Source: Streptomyces sp. NRRL S-31 (GTDB lineage Bacteria; Actinomycetota; Actinomycetes; Streptomycetales; Streptomycetaceae). From it: DNA of 64,000 nt. Below the pieces are notes generated by a model, which saw nothing but the letters and a program-made list of their open reading frames with translations, was not told the DNA's origin and searched no databases. Positions 1 through 10,300 of this stretch are shown here, piece after piece. The stretch lies in contig NZ_JOCB01000006.1 in assembly GCF_000718775.1 (NCBI RefSeq), positions 1-64,000 on the forward strand. Reading direction: 5' to 3'. A program made the translations under genes and the position numbers. Numbering within the stretch: the stretch's first letter is position 1; every line of letters starts with the position of its first letter.

Positions 1-134
1 GGCGTGTGTGGTGGCGGAGGGCGGGCGCGGGGCCCGCACCACCCGGCGCCGGAGGCCCACGCCCGTGCGTCGCGCCCGCACTCCCCGCTCCCGGTCCAAC
101 CCCCGTCCTCGCCGTCCTCCTCACCCTCCCGTCC

Positions 135-2510
135 TCAGTCCTCCGTGACCCGCTCCAGCAAGGCCACCGGCAGGCGGTCGAAGAGTTCGCTCAGGCGTAC
201 CTCGCCGGTGAACTCCCGCTCCGGGGCGAGCGCGTCCGCCCAGCGGCCGGGTGGCAACGCCAGCGAGGTCTCGCGCCAGCCGCCCGTCTCCGCGAGCCGC
301 AGCGACAGCCGGGTCACCGCCGTGACCACCGCACCGGAGCGCGCGAACGCCAGACAGTGCTCGGCCGCCGGGCCCCCGGCCGGCAAAGGGTCGTACGACG
401 CGTCCGGGCCGAAGGCGTCCGGGCGCCGGGCGCGCAGCCGCAGCGCCGCCGCCGTCAGCGCCTCCTTCTCACCCGGCGCCGTCGGCGGGAACGCCACCGG
501 ACGCCGGTTGTCCGGGTCCACCAGCGCCCGGTACTCGCCCTCCGTGCCCTGGTACACGTCCGGCACCCCCGGCATCGTCAGGTGGACCAGCGCGGTGCCG
601 AGGACATTGGCCCGGATGTGCGGCTCCAGCGCCTTGCGGAAGGCCGCCACGCGCTCGCCGGGCGGCCCGCACGGGCCCGCCGCGACGAAGGCCCCGACCG
701 CCTCCTCGTACGGCGGCTCCCGCTCCGTCCAGCTGGTGTACATACCCGCCTCGCGGACGTGCTTCAGCAGCGCCTCGCGGACCCGCTCCTCAGCCGCCGG
801 GCCCAGCCCGAACGCCGTCTGCCAGGCGGCCCAGGCCAGCTGTCCGTCGGGCACGCCCACGCCCTCCTCGGGCCGGTTCGCCTCGGCCAGCAGCCGCGCC
901 CACCGGCCGGGGCACTCGGTGAGCACCGCGAGCGCCGCGCGCACGTCCGCGCTGCGCTTGGTGTCGTGCGTGGTGACGACCGTGCCGGTGAGCGGCCAGT
1001 CGCGCTGCACGCGCGCGCAGTACGCGTGGAAGTCCTCCGGGAGCACGCCCGGGTTGCCCGGGTCGCCGCCCACCTCGGCCGCCGGCAGCAGCGGCACGTA
1101 GCGGTAGAAGGCGGTGTCTTCGACGGCCTTGGCGCGCAGCGCCGACGCGGTCTGCGCGAACCGGGTGCGGAACTCCACCCGGTCGGCGTGGTCAGGCGCC
1201 GACGGGTCGACGGGCGGCTCGACCAGCAGCCGGCGCACGATGCCGACCGCCTCGGCCTCCTCCGGCACGACGAAGGCCAGCCGGGCCTCCTCGGCCGCCT
1301 CCTCGGTGATCACGGCGGAGGCGTCGCCGGACGCGTACGGCCGGTAGACCCGCAGCCGGACCAGCAGCTCCTCCACGGCCGTGCGCAGCGCCCAGGGGGC
1401 GCGGTCGCGCAGCGAGAGGTCGGGCGAGGCGGCACACAGCCGGGCGGCCACCCGGGTGAGCCGCTCCGTCTCGGTGGCCAGTTCATGCGTGAGCACCTTG
1501 TACGCGGCCCGCCGGACCGTGGCCTCCCAGTTGCCGCCCCGGTCCGTCTGCGGCGCGGCGAACGCCCGGTAGCGCCCCTGCAGTTCGTACGCCCCGGTGC
1601 GGTCCGTGAACAGGCCGTCGACGTGCCGCAGGGCGTCGTAGCCCGTGGTGCCCGCGACGGGCCAGGAGGCCGGCAGCCGTTCGCCGTCGGCGAGGATCTT
1701 CTCCACCACCGTCCAGCGTCCGCCGGTCGCCTCGTGCAGCCGCGCCAGGTAGCCGTCGGGGTCGGCGAGCCCGTCGGGGTGGTCGACCCGCAGCCCGTCG
1801 AGCACGCCCTCCCCGAGCAGCTGGAGGATCTTGGCGTGGGTGGCGTCGAACACCTCCGGGTCCTCCACCCGCAGCCCGATCAGCTCCGAGATGCTGAAGA
1901 ACCGCCGGTAGTTCAGCTCGGTGCGGGCGAGCCGCCACCACACCGGGCGGTACCACTGCGCGTCCAGCAGCTCGGGCAGCGGCAGGTGCCCGGTGCCGGC
2001 CCGCAACGGGAAGACGTGGTCGTGGTAGCGCAGTACGTCGCCGTCGACCACCAGGTGTTCCAGCTCCGAGCCGACGGGGCCGCCGAGCACCGGCAGCAGC
2101 ACCCGGCCGTCCTGCGCCTCCCAGTCGATGTCGAACCAGCGCCCGTACGGCGATTCCGGGCCCTCGCGCAGCACCTCCCACAGGGCGTGGTTGTGCCGGG
2201 GCGCCATCGCCATGTGGTTCGGCACGATGTCCGCCACCAGGCCGAGACCGTGCTCCCGCGCGGTGCGCGCCAGTGCCCGCAGGCCGTCCTCGCCGCCCAG
2301 CTCCGCGCGTACGCGCGCGTGGTCCACCACGTCGTAGCCGTGCGCGGAGCCCGGAACGGCCTCCAGGACCGGCGACAGATGCAGGTGCGAGACGCCGAGC
2401 GACGCCAGGTACGGCACGGCCGCTTCGGCGGCGGCGAACGGGAACGCGGGCTGGAGCTGTAGCCGGTAGGTGGCCGTGGGCACCCCCGGTCCGGGTCGCG
2501 CTGAAGTCAT
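135..2510 (-). CDS. treY: malto-oligosyltrehalose synthase TreY
   Basis: 791-aa GH13 enzyme that isomerises the reducing-end alpha-1,4 bond of malto-oligosaccharides to the alpha,alpha-1,1 bond of maltooligosyl trehalose, the first step of the cytosolic TreYZ route from glycogen to trehalose. The N-terminal substrate segment TYRLQLQPAFPF, the region I motif DIVPNHMA (about residue 95), the nucleophile motif GLRVDHPDGL (about 240), the acid/base segment VVEKILADGERLP (about 270) and the late VTTHDTKRSADVRARL-type block (THDTKRSADVRAAL) are all present. Length is normal for the family. The ATG at 2510 starts the conserved N-terminus; I see no strong ribosome site. glgX lies upstream on the same strand; treZ would be expected beyond the left edge (inference). 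Confidence 0.95.
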   Translation of the reverse strand: MTSARPGPGVPTATYRLQLQPAFPFAAAEAAVPYLASLGVSHLHLSPVLEAVPGSAHGYDVVDHARVRAELGGEDGLRALARTAREHGLGLVADIVPNHMAMAPRHNHALWEVLREGPESPYGRWFDIDWEAQDGRVLLPVLGGPVGSELEHLVVDGDVLRYHDHVFPLRAGTGHLPLPELLDAQWYRPVWWRLARTELNYRRFFSISELIGLRVEDPEVFDATHAKILQLLGEGVLDGLRVDHPDGLADPDGYLARLHEATGGRWTVVEKILADGERLPASWPVAGTTGYDALRHVDGLFTDRTGAYELQGRYRAFAAPQTDRGGNWEATVRRAAYKVLTHELATETERLTRVAARLCAASPDLSLRDRAPWALRTAVEELLVRLRVYRPYASGDASAVITEEAAEEARLAFVVPEEAEAVGIVRRLLVEPPVDPSAPDHADRVEFRTRFAQTASALRAKAVEDTAFYRYVPLLPAAEVGGDPGNPGVLPEDFHAYCARVQRDWPLTGTVVTTHDTKRSADVRAALAVLTECPGRWARLLAEANRPEEGVGVPDGQLAWAAWQTAFGLGPAAEERVREALLKHVREAGMYTSWTEREPPYEEAVGAFVAAGPCGPPGERVAAFRKALEPHIRANVLGTALVHLTMPGVPDVYQGTEGEYRALVDPDNRRPVAFPPTAPGEKEALTAAALRLRARRPDAFGPDASYDPLPAGGPAAEHCLAFARSGAVVTAVTRLSLRLAETGGWRETSLALPPGRWADALAPEREFTGEVRLSELFDRLPVALLERVTED

Positions 2511-3440
2511 GGGAACCTACGTACCCCGCTCACCGTCTTTCGTGTCATCGACCGCCGCCCGGATCACGCGCGCGTGTCTGGTCCCGAGCGATTCCGGGCG
2601 ATGGGGGCCCCGGGGAAGCCGGCGCGGCGCCGCACGCAGCGGTTCGCTCGGCGGCGGCCGTGCTGGTCGGCGGCGTGCCGCCGCGCTCTGCTTCGAGAGC
2701 ACCCCGGACGAACTGTCGGTCGTGCCCGGTCCGGCGCTCGTCGGCCTGGCCCGCGGTGCTCGCCCATCCGGCCTACGCCACGGTCGCGGCGGCGCCGATG
2801 CCGCTCCACGGCAGCGCCCTGGCCCCCACCCGACGCCCCGCGCGCCGGCTCCCGCCCACACGGCCTTGGCCTCGGCCCTGGCCTTGGTCCTGGCCCCTGC
2901 CTCGGCCCCGGTCCCGGCCCCGGCCCCGGTCCCGGCCCTGGCCCCGGTCCCGGCTGCGGTCCCGGCCACGGCCCCGGCCTTGGCCACGGCCCGATCCCGG
3001 TCCCGGTCCCGGCTGCCGCGCCGTCCCGCGCGCGTGGGGGTGCGGTCCGTGCGCCCCGCCCCCCCGGTGCCCCGCCGCGTCCCCGCGCCGCTCGCCGCGT
3101 TCGCCCTCCAGGGGCGATGGGCGGTGCCTGCCAGGCCGGGGTCACCGCGTTGACCGTGGGGCTCGGGCGGGAGGAGCAGGAGGGGATCGTGTACGCCGCC
3201 ACGGGGGTGATGAGCGCGCGACGGGGATCGCCGCCGGCGTCCTGGTCGGCGGCCAGGGCGCTGGCGGTCGCCGGCACCGGGCGCCCGGCCGAGGCGCACG
3301 GTCCCGCGGCGGCGGGCACGGCGGCCGGTCCGGACTTCGCCCTCGCCGTGACGGTACGCCCGACGACGTACGCCCCGGGCCCCCGGACCCAGTACGCGCC
3401 CCCTACGCGCGCGTGCGGCGAGACGCGGGTGCCGCCCGCC
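2511..3440. other. 930-bp low-complexity intergenic stretch; possible decayed gene
   Basis: No intact gene is supported. About 2860-3020 is a degenerate hexamer array built from CCGGCC/CCGGTC, which reads as Pro-Ala, Gly-Pro or Arg-Pro strings depending on frame. On the + strand, patches that look like hydrophobic transporter-like protein jump between frames: SAAAVLVGGV near 2650, ELSVVPGPALVGLA near 2710, AVLAHPAYATVAAAPMPL near 2755, then VTALTVGLG and IVYAATGVMSA near 3140-3210 and GIAAGVLVGG near 3225. This would fit a membrane-protein pseudogene, perhaps of the major facilitator type, broken by several frameshifts, but GC-rich DNA can mimic this by chance. Low confidence. Confidence 0.3.
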
Positions 3441-5552
<2,112 letters not shown>

Positions 5553-5750
5553 GGATACGACTCTCCCAGGTGTGTCGTCCGCCTGGGGCCGCGTCGGCCC
5601 CGCGTCTTGTCCGAAAGTGACGCAACCCGCGGTGCCTTACCCGCCTCTTCCCCACCGACCAGTGCGCACGGCGGTTCTGGTACCCGCCGAGCGCCGAAAC
5701 AGCGGGGCAGACACGTACTCCCGGAGGACCAGGGGGAGCAGGGGGAAGCT

Positions 5751-6572
5751 GTGCGCGAGAGAGTCCACCGCCATCTGGGCAAAGTACTGACCGGTGCGGC
5801 GCTGGCGGCGGTGGGGACCGCCGTCATGGTCGCGGTCACCCTGCCGGGCACGGCGGGCGCGGACGAGACCGGCGGGACCGGCGGGACCGGCGGCGGCCCC
5901 CGGGCCGCGGGGCGGGCCGGACAGGACCCGGACGCCGCGCCGCCCGGCGTGGTGGAGCGGCCGCCCGCCGAGGGGAAGCGGGGCACCGGCCGGGACCCGC
6001 TCACCGACGACGAGATCCGGCGGGCGGAGAAGATCGCCGTGGCCGGGCGGCTGTCGGCCGCGGGCCGGAGCGCCGGCGGAGGCCGCGGACCCGAGCGGCT
6101 GAGCGTCGACCTGGCCGAGCCCGAGGCCGCCGAGGCGGACGCCCCGGACGCCCCGCGCCGGGCCGACGTGACCTTCTACGACTACGCGACCGACACCCTC
6201 GTCACCAGGACCGTCGACCTGGACGGCGGGAAGGTGGAGCACACCGGCAGCCGGCGCGGCGTCCAGCCGCCGCCGAGCCGCGCGGAGAACGCCGAGGCGG
6301 CCCGCATACTGATCGCCGCCCCGCTGGGCGCGGGTCTGAAGGCGGATTACAAGGACGCCACCGGCCGGGACCTCACCTCGCCCGGCCAGCTGGAGCTGAG
6401 CGGCGGGATCTACCAGGCCGCGCCGGGCGCCCGGTCCGCGGCGCTCGACGACTGCGGAGCGCACCGGTGCGTGCGCCTGTTCTCCAAGGTCAGGAACGGG
6501 CCGTGGATCGACACCAGGGACCTGGTGATCGACCTGAGCGCCCGCGAGGTGGCTGCCCTCGACCGCGGCTGA
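5751..6572 (+). CDS. secreted N-terminal subunit of a split copper amine oxidase (tyramine oxidase subunit B-like)
   Basis: 273 aa. A signal peptide (VRERVHRHLGK, then a hydrophobic stretch ending near PGTAGA) is followed by a Gly/Pro/Arg-rich linker (about 40-85). The region from PLTDDEIRRAEKIA, through the beta-rich stretch RRADVTFYDYATDTLVTRTVDLDGGKVE and VQPPPSRAENAEAARIL, resembles the small N2/N3 domains of copper amine oxidases, which precede the catalytic beta-sandwich in one chain in other organisms. The next gene, 53 bp downstream, carries the catalytic-type domain, so the two chains probably form one secreted enzyme (inference). GTG 5751 was chosen because it begins the signal peptide and sits after two purine-rich stretches; no ATG fits. 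The N-terminal linker is poorly conserved sequence. Confidence 0.75.
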   Translation: MRERVHRHLGKVLTGAALAAVGTAVMVAVTLPGTAGADETGGTGGTGGGPRAAGRAGQDPDAAPPGVVERPPAEGKRGTGRDPLTDDEIRRAEKIAVAGRLSAAGRSAGGGRGPERLSVDLAEPEAAEADAPDAPRRADVTFYDYATDTLVTRTVDLDGGKVEHTGSRRGVQPPPSRAENAEAARILIAAPLGAGLKADYKDATGRDLTSPGQLELSGGIYQAAPGARSAALDDCGAHRCVRLFSKVRNGPWIDTRDLVIDLSAREVAALDRG

Positions 6573-6625
6573 CCGGCCGCCGCCCGCCTTCCCACCCGTA
6601 CCTCCGGCAAGGGAGTCGTTCCTTC

Positions 6626-8014
6626 ATGCCCGAAAAGCACCCCTCCGGCGGCGTTCGGACGCGAACCGTCGGCCCGTACCACTCCGGTGGCGTCCGGACG
6701 CGAACCGTCAGCCGAGCCGCCCGTGGCTGCGCGGCCGTCGCGGCCTGTCTGGCCGCGCTGGCCGCCGGCGTGACGACCGCGGCCGGTCCGGCGGCCGCCC
6801 GGCCGCGGACCGCGCCCGCCGAGGCCGCCGGTTGCGGCGCCGCCCACACCATCGAACAGAAGCTGACCACCGGCACGACCTGGCGGATGTGCTGGCGCTA
6901 CGACAGCAAGGCCGGCCTCGTGCTGGAGGACGTCTCCTACCAGCCCCGGGGCGAGACCAAGCCGATCAAGGTCCTCAACAGTGCCCGGCTCGCCCAGATC
7001 CACGTGCCGTACGACGACGGCCGGCACGAGTACTACGACCTGACGGGCCAGAACTACGCCCAGGAACTGATGGAGCTGGCACCCGGCGAGTGCCCCGGCG
7101 GCACCATCAGGAGCGTCAAGGTCCCGGACGGCGACCCGAGCCACCCGAACGTCAAGGGCCTGTGCACGGCCACCCGTTCGCGTGGTCACGCCTACCGGAT
7201 GCACGACCTCTTCCAGGCGGTGGAGAAGACCTACCAGCAGCAGGGCAAGGACCTGCTGGTCTACACGGTCAACCAGGTCGGCTGGTACGAGTACATCACC
7301 GAGTGGCGCTTCCAGGACGACGGCACGATCAGCATGAACGTCGGCGCGACCGGCAGCCTCTCCTTCGACGACTACAACGCCCAGGACGGACGCGGCTGGC
7401 CCATCGGCAAGGGCGCCCGGGACTACTCCACCAGCCACAGCCACAACGTCTTCTGGCGGCTCGACTTCGGCCTCGACGGGTCCTCGAAGACGAAGGTCGA
7501 GCAGTACGACTCCACCGTCAGCGCCCCCTCCGGCCGGCAGGAGGGCCCGACCGCCAGGACCACCCGCACCAGGCTCGCCAAGGAGTTCGCGGGCGACTAC
7601 AAGACCTACCGCTGGTGGCGGATGGTCAGCGCGAGGGGAAGGAACAAGGACGGGCACGCCCGTTCCTACGAGCTGGTCCCCGGCCCCACCACCAAGTACC
7701 CGGGCCGCGCCTTCACCAGGCACGACCTCTACGTCACCGAGTACGACAAGTGCGAGCTGTTCGCCAGCCACAACCCGATGTGCGCCGGCGGCCACCCGGA
7801 CTCCGTCGACAAGTGGACCGACGGGCAGCCCCTCACCCATCCCGTGGTCTGGGTGAACGTGGGCTTCCACCACATCGCCCGGGACGAGGACCAGCAGCCC
7901 ATGCCCGTGCACTGGCAGGGCTTCGCCATCGCCCCGCGCGACGTCACGGCTATGAATCCGCTCACTCCGAAGGACCTGGCATGGCAGAACGGACACTGGG
8001 AATGGCGTAGTTGA
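6626..8014 (+). CDS. secreted copper amine oxidase catalytic-domain protein (tyramine oxidase-like)
   Basis: 462 aa. After a twin-arginine-like/Sec signal (AARGCAAVAACLAALAAGV, cleavage near AAARP) comes the copper amine oxidase beta-sandwich. The family oxidatively deaminates primary amines to aldehyde, ammonia and H2O2 using Cu(II) and a quinone made from a Tyr. Seen: the two-His copper motif HSH (about 270-272), a third-His region GFHHIARDEDQQPMPVHW (about 413) and the block WYEYITEWRFQDDGTI (Tyr about 221) followed by VGATG. The usual quinone motif is T-x-x-N-Y-D/E; here the residue before Tyr is Trp and the Thr is Gln, so activity is uncertain. ATG 6626 has AGGGAG upstream. Residues 7-28 contain two copies of SGGVRTRTV, which is odd for a signal peptide. 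Confidence 0.75.
   Translation: MPEKHPSGGVRTRTVGPYHSGGVRTRTVSRAARGCAAVAACLAALAAGVTTAAGPAAARPRTAPAEAAGCGAAHTIEQKLTTGTTWRMCWRYDSKAGLVLEDVSYQPRGETKPIKVLNSARLAQIHVPYDDGRHEYYDLTGQNYAQELMELAPGECPGGTIRSVKVPDGDPSHPNVKGLCTATRSRGHAYRMHDLFQAVEKTYQQQGKDLLVYTVNQVGWYEYITEWRFQDDGTISMNVGATGSLSFDDYNAQDGRGWPIGKGARDYSTSHSHNVFWRLDFGLDGSSKTKVEQYDSTVSAPSGRQEGPTARTTRTRLAKEFAGDYKTYRWWRMVSARGRNKDGHARSYELVPGPTTKYPGRAFTRHDLYVTEYDKCELFASHNPMCAGGHPDSVDKWTDGQPLTHPVVWVNVGFHHIARDEDQQPMPVHWQGFAIAPRDVTAMNPLTPKDLAWQNGHWEWRS
6644..6709 (+). repeat. 27-bp direct repeat pair at the 5' end of the amine oxidase gene
   Basis: Two 27-bp copies (6644-6670 and 6683-6709) differ at two positions and are separated by 12 bp; each encodes SGGVRTRTV. 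The second copy contains a perfect 12-bp palindrome GCGTCCGGACGC. They may be a duplicated signal-peptide segment, or DNA sites within a mis-called start region. Confidence 0.8.
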
Positions 8015-8129
8015 GGGCATCGGTCGGGAAACCGACCTGTCCATCCGGCTGCACCGCCGACCGCTCGCGGAGTACCCTTCCTTGATCGTTGAGACGGGAA
8101 AGGCCCCGGGGGCGGAAGGCGGTGCACGG

Positions 8130-9368
8130 GTGGGCTCGGGAGGGCTGGAGCTGCCTCCTGGTGACGAGGGTCACGAGGGGAACTCCACAGACGTCCCGCC
8201 CGGCGCGGTGTCCCTGGCCCGGCCGATGGACGCGGGTTCCATCGGGCCGGAGCTGGACTGGGACGCCGACGCCTGGCGCGAGGTGCGCACCCGCGCCCAG
8301 CGGGCCGGCCGGGCCTACATCTGGCTGAACCTCGTCGAACAGCGGCTGCGCTCGGTCGTGGCGGCCGTGCTGCGCCCCGTCTACGAACCGGTGCACGGCG
8401 ACGAGTGGGTGGTGGCCGCGGCCGGTCCGGCCGGACAGGAGTGGGTGCACCGCGCGGTCGCCGTGCGCGAGGTCAGCCGCCGCAAGGGCTACCTGCTCGA
8501 CCCGGCCGACGACAACGTGCTCAGCTTCCTCACCCTGCCACAGCTGCGCGAGCTGGTGGTGCAGCACTGGCCGTGCTTCGAGCCGTACTTCGACGAACGC
8601 CGGGATCTCGAACTCGCCCTGGACGAGCTGGAGGTGACCCGCAACGTCGTCTCCCGCAACCGGGCGCTGTCCGAGGCGGTGCTCAGCCAGGCCGAACGGG
8701 CCTCCGCGCGGCTGCTGGAGATGCTCGGCGCGGGCGGCGACGTGCCCTCGGCGCGCCGGCTGCCCGTGGACGCGGTCGAGGACCTGGTCGGCGACCGATA
8801 CGCCGACGTCGTCGCCGTCCACTCCGACCGGGTGCGGCTGCTGCGCCAGTTCCCGGCCGAGGACATCTTCGGCGGCGCCCGCCGGCTCGACGCCACCGGC
8901 ATCGGACTCAACCTGCTGGTGCAGAACTTCTCCGGACGGCGCCTGGTCCGGCTCGCCGAGTCCGGCTGCCGGGTGCGGCTGCTCTTCCTCAACCCGGCCT
9001 CCAGCTCGGTCAAGCGGCGTGAGCGCGAACTGGGGATGAAACGGGGCGAACTGAGCCGCTCGGTGGAGATGAACATCCTGCACATGCGCCGTGTGCGGTC
9101 CCGGCTGCGCGACCCCGGCGCGTTCGAGATCCAGGTGTACGACGAGACGCCCCGCTTCACCGCCTACCTGGTGGACGGCGACGGCGCCGACGGCATCGCC
9201 GTGGTGCAGTCCTATCTGCGCGGGGCGCGCGGGATGGAGTCGCCGGTCCTGGTGTTGCGCAACGGCAGCAAGCTGGTCAAGTCGGACGATGTGGGTGAAG
9301 GTGGACTCTTCCCGACATACCGCGAGGAGTTCGAGCTGGCTTGGGCGGATTCACGGCCTGTGTCCTGA
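8130..9368 (+). CDS. SAV2148-family HEPN domain protein
   Basis: 412 aa, recognised from the conserved actinobacterial family that begins GSGGLELPPGDEGHEGNST. The N-terminal half (about 45-150, with the all-helical run AWREVRTRAQRAGRAYIWLNLVEQRLRSVV) is the HEPN-like region; HEPN domains often act as RNases or RNA/nucleotide binders, but the function of this family is unknown. The C-terminal half holds LLVQNFSGRRLVRLAESGCRVRLLFL and a terminal sensor-like beta region (FTAYLVDGDGADGIAVVQ). I chose GTG 8130 because it begins the conserved block and has GGAAGG upstream; an in-frame TTG at 8082 would add 16 residues that do not look conserved. No signal peptide or membrane segment. Confidence 0.85.
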   Translation: MGSGGLELPPGDEGHEGNSTDVPPGAVSLARPMDAGSIGPELDWDADAWREVRTRAQRAGRAYIWLNLVEQRLRSVVAAVLRPVYEPVHGDEWVVAAAGPAGQEWVHRAVAVREVSRRKGYLLDPADDNVLSFLTLPQLRELVVQHWPCFEPYFDERRDLELALDELEVTRNVVSRNRALSEAVLSQAERASARLLEMLGAGGDVPSARRLPVDAVEDLVGDRYADVVAVHSDRVRLLRQFPAEDIFGGARRLDATGIGLNLLVQNFSGRRLVRLAESGCRVRLLFLNPASSSVKRRERELGMKRGELSRSVEMNILHMRRVRSRLRDPGAFEIQVYDETPRFTAYLVDGDGADGIAVVQSYLRGARGMESPVLVLRNGSKLVKSDDVGEGGLFPTYREEFELAWADSRPVS

Positions 9369-9468
9369 CCGTCGGGACCGGGAACCGGAAGCCCCTCCTC
9401 GGATTGTCAGTGCCCCGTGCGATGGTGGAGGCCACTGGGGGAAAGCACCACCGAGAAGGGGGGCCGCC

Positions 9469-10194
9469 ATGGGCTGGCACCGGGAGCTGCTGATCGGCTT
9501 CGACCTGGAGACCACCGGGACCGATCCGCGCGAGGCACGCATCGTCACGGGTGCCGTGATCGAGGTCAGGGCCGGTGAGCCCCTGGGGCGCCGGGAATGG
9601 CTGGCCGATCCGGGCGTGCCGATCCCGGCCGACGCGGTCGCGGTGCACGGCATCAGCAACGAACGCGCGGCGGCCGAGGGCCGCCCGGCCGACCAGGTCG
9701 CCGACGCCATCGCCGACGTCCTGGTGTCCTACTGGAGGACGGGCGTCCCGGTCGTGGCCTACAACGCGGCCTTCGACCTCACCCTGCTCTCCGCGGAACT
9801 GCACCGGTACGCGCTGCCGTCGCTGGCCGACCGGCTGGGCGGCACCCACCCGGCCCCGGTCATCGACCCGTACACCATCGACCGCTGGGTCGACCGCTAC
9901 CGCCGCGGCAAGCGGAACCTGGAGGCGGTCTGCGCCGAGTACGGCGTCGTGCTCGACGCGGCCCACGACGCCACCGCAGACGCCCTCGCCGCGGCCCGGC
10001 TCGCCTCCGCGATAGCCGGCCGCCACCCGAAGGTCGCCGCACTGGGCGCCGCGGAGCTCCACCGACGGCAGATCGAGTGGTACGCGGCGTGGGCGGCGGA
10101 CTTCCAGGCGTTCCTGCGGCGCAAGGGGGACGAGTCGGCGGTGGTGGACGGCACCTGGCCGCTGCGCGGACTGACCGAGAGTCAGCCCGCCTAG
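9469..10194 (+). CDS. DnaQ-like 3'-5' exonuclease
   Basis: 241 aa DEDD-superfamily exonuclease, related to the DNA polymerase III epsilon subunit and RNase T. Exo I motif FDLETTGTDPREARIV (about 9-24), Exo II region VVAYNAAFDLTLL (about 97-109), Exo III HDATADALAAARLA (about 167-180, His followed by Asp four residues later) are all complete, so it should be active on DNA or RNA 3' ends. ATG 9469 is preceded by GAGAAGGGGGG. It follows the HEPN gene by 100 bp and faces the kinase gene convergently, with a hairpin between. The physiological substrate cannot be told from sequence. Confidence 0.88.
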   Translation: MGWHRELLIGFDLETTGTDPREARIVTGAVIEVRAGEPLGRREWLADPGVPIPADAVAVHGISNERAAAEGRPADQVADAIADVLVSYWRTGVPVVAYNAAFDLTLLSAELHRYALPSLADRLGGTHPAPVIDPYTIDRWVDRYRRGKRNLEAVCAEYGVVLDAAHDATADALAAARLASAIAGRHPKVAALGAAELHRRQIEWYAAWAADFQAFLRRKGDESAVVDGTWPLRGLTESQPA

Positions 10195-10203
10195 GAACCG
10201 GCC

Positions 10204-10233
10204 GGGAGGCCGGGCGGTCGGGCGCCGCCTCCC
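10204..10233. terminator. hairpin between convergent exonuclease and kinase genes
   Basis: GGGAGGC (10204-10210) pairs with GCCTCCC (10227-10233), with further GC pairing inside the loop. It starts 9 nt after the exonuclease stop and could serve both convergent genes. No U-tract, as is usual in high-GC actinobacteria. Confidence 0.55.
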
Positions 10234-10249
10234 CTGGGACGCCGGGCCC

Positions 10250-10300
10250 GGAACGGTCAGCGGCGCCCCGGCCTGGGACGGTCACCGGCGCCCCGGCTCA
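10250..10300. repeat. two-copy imperfect 25-bp tandem repeat
   Basis: Copies at 10250-10275 and 10276-10300 share the core ACGGTCA followed by CGGCGCCCCGGC. The second copy touches the 3' end of the kinase gene, so the tail of that gene may have arisen by slippage. Confidence 0.7.

Noticed and set aside
6..2462. Long + strand frame opposite treY
   Set aside because: Composition is Arg/Pro/Gly-rich and motif-free; treY on the other strand is intact.
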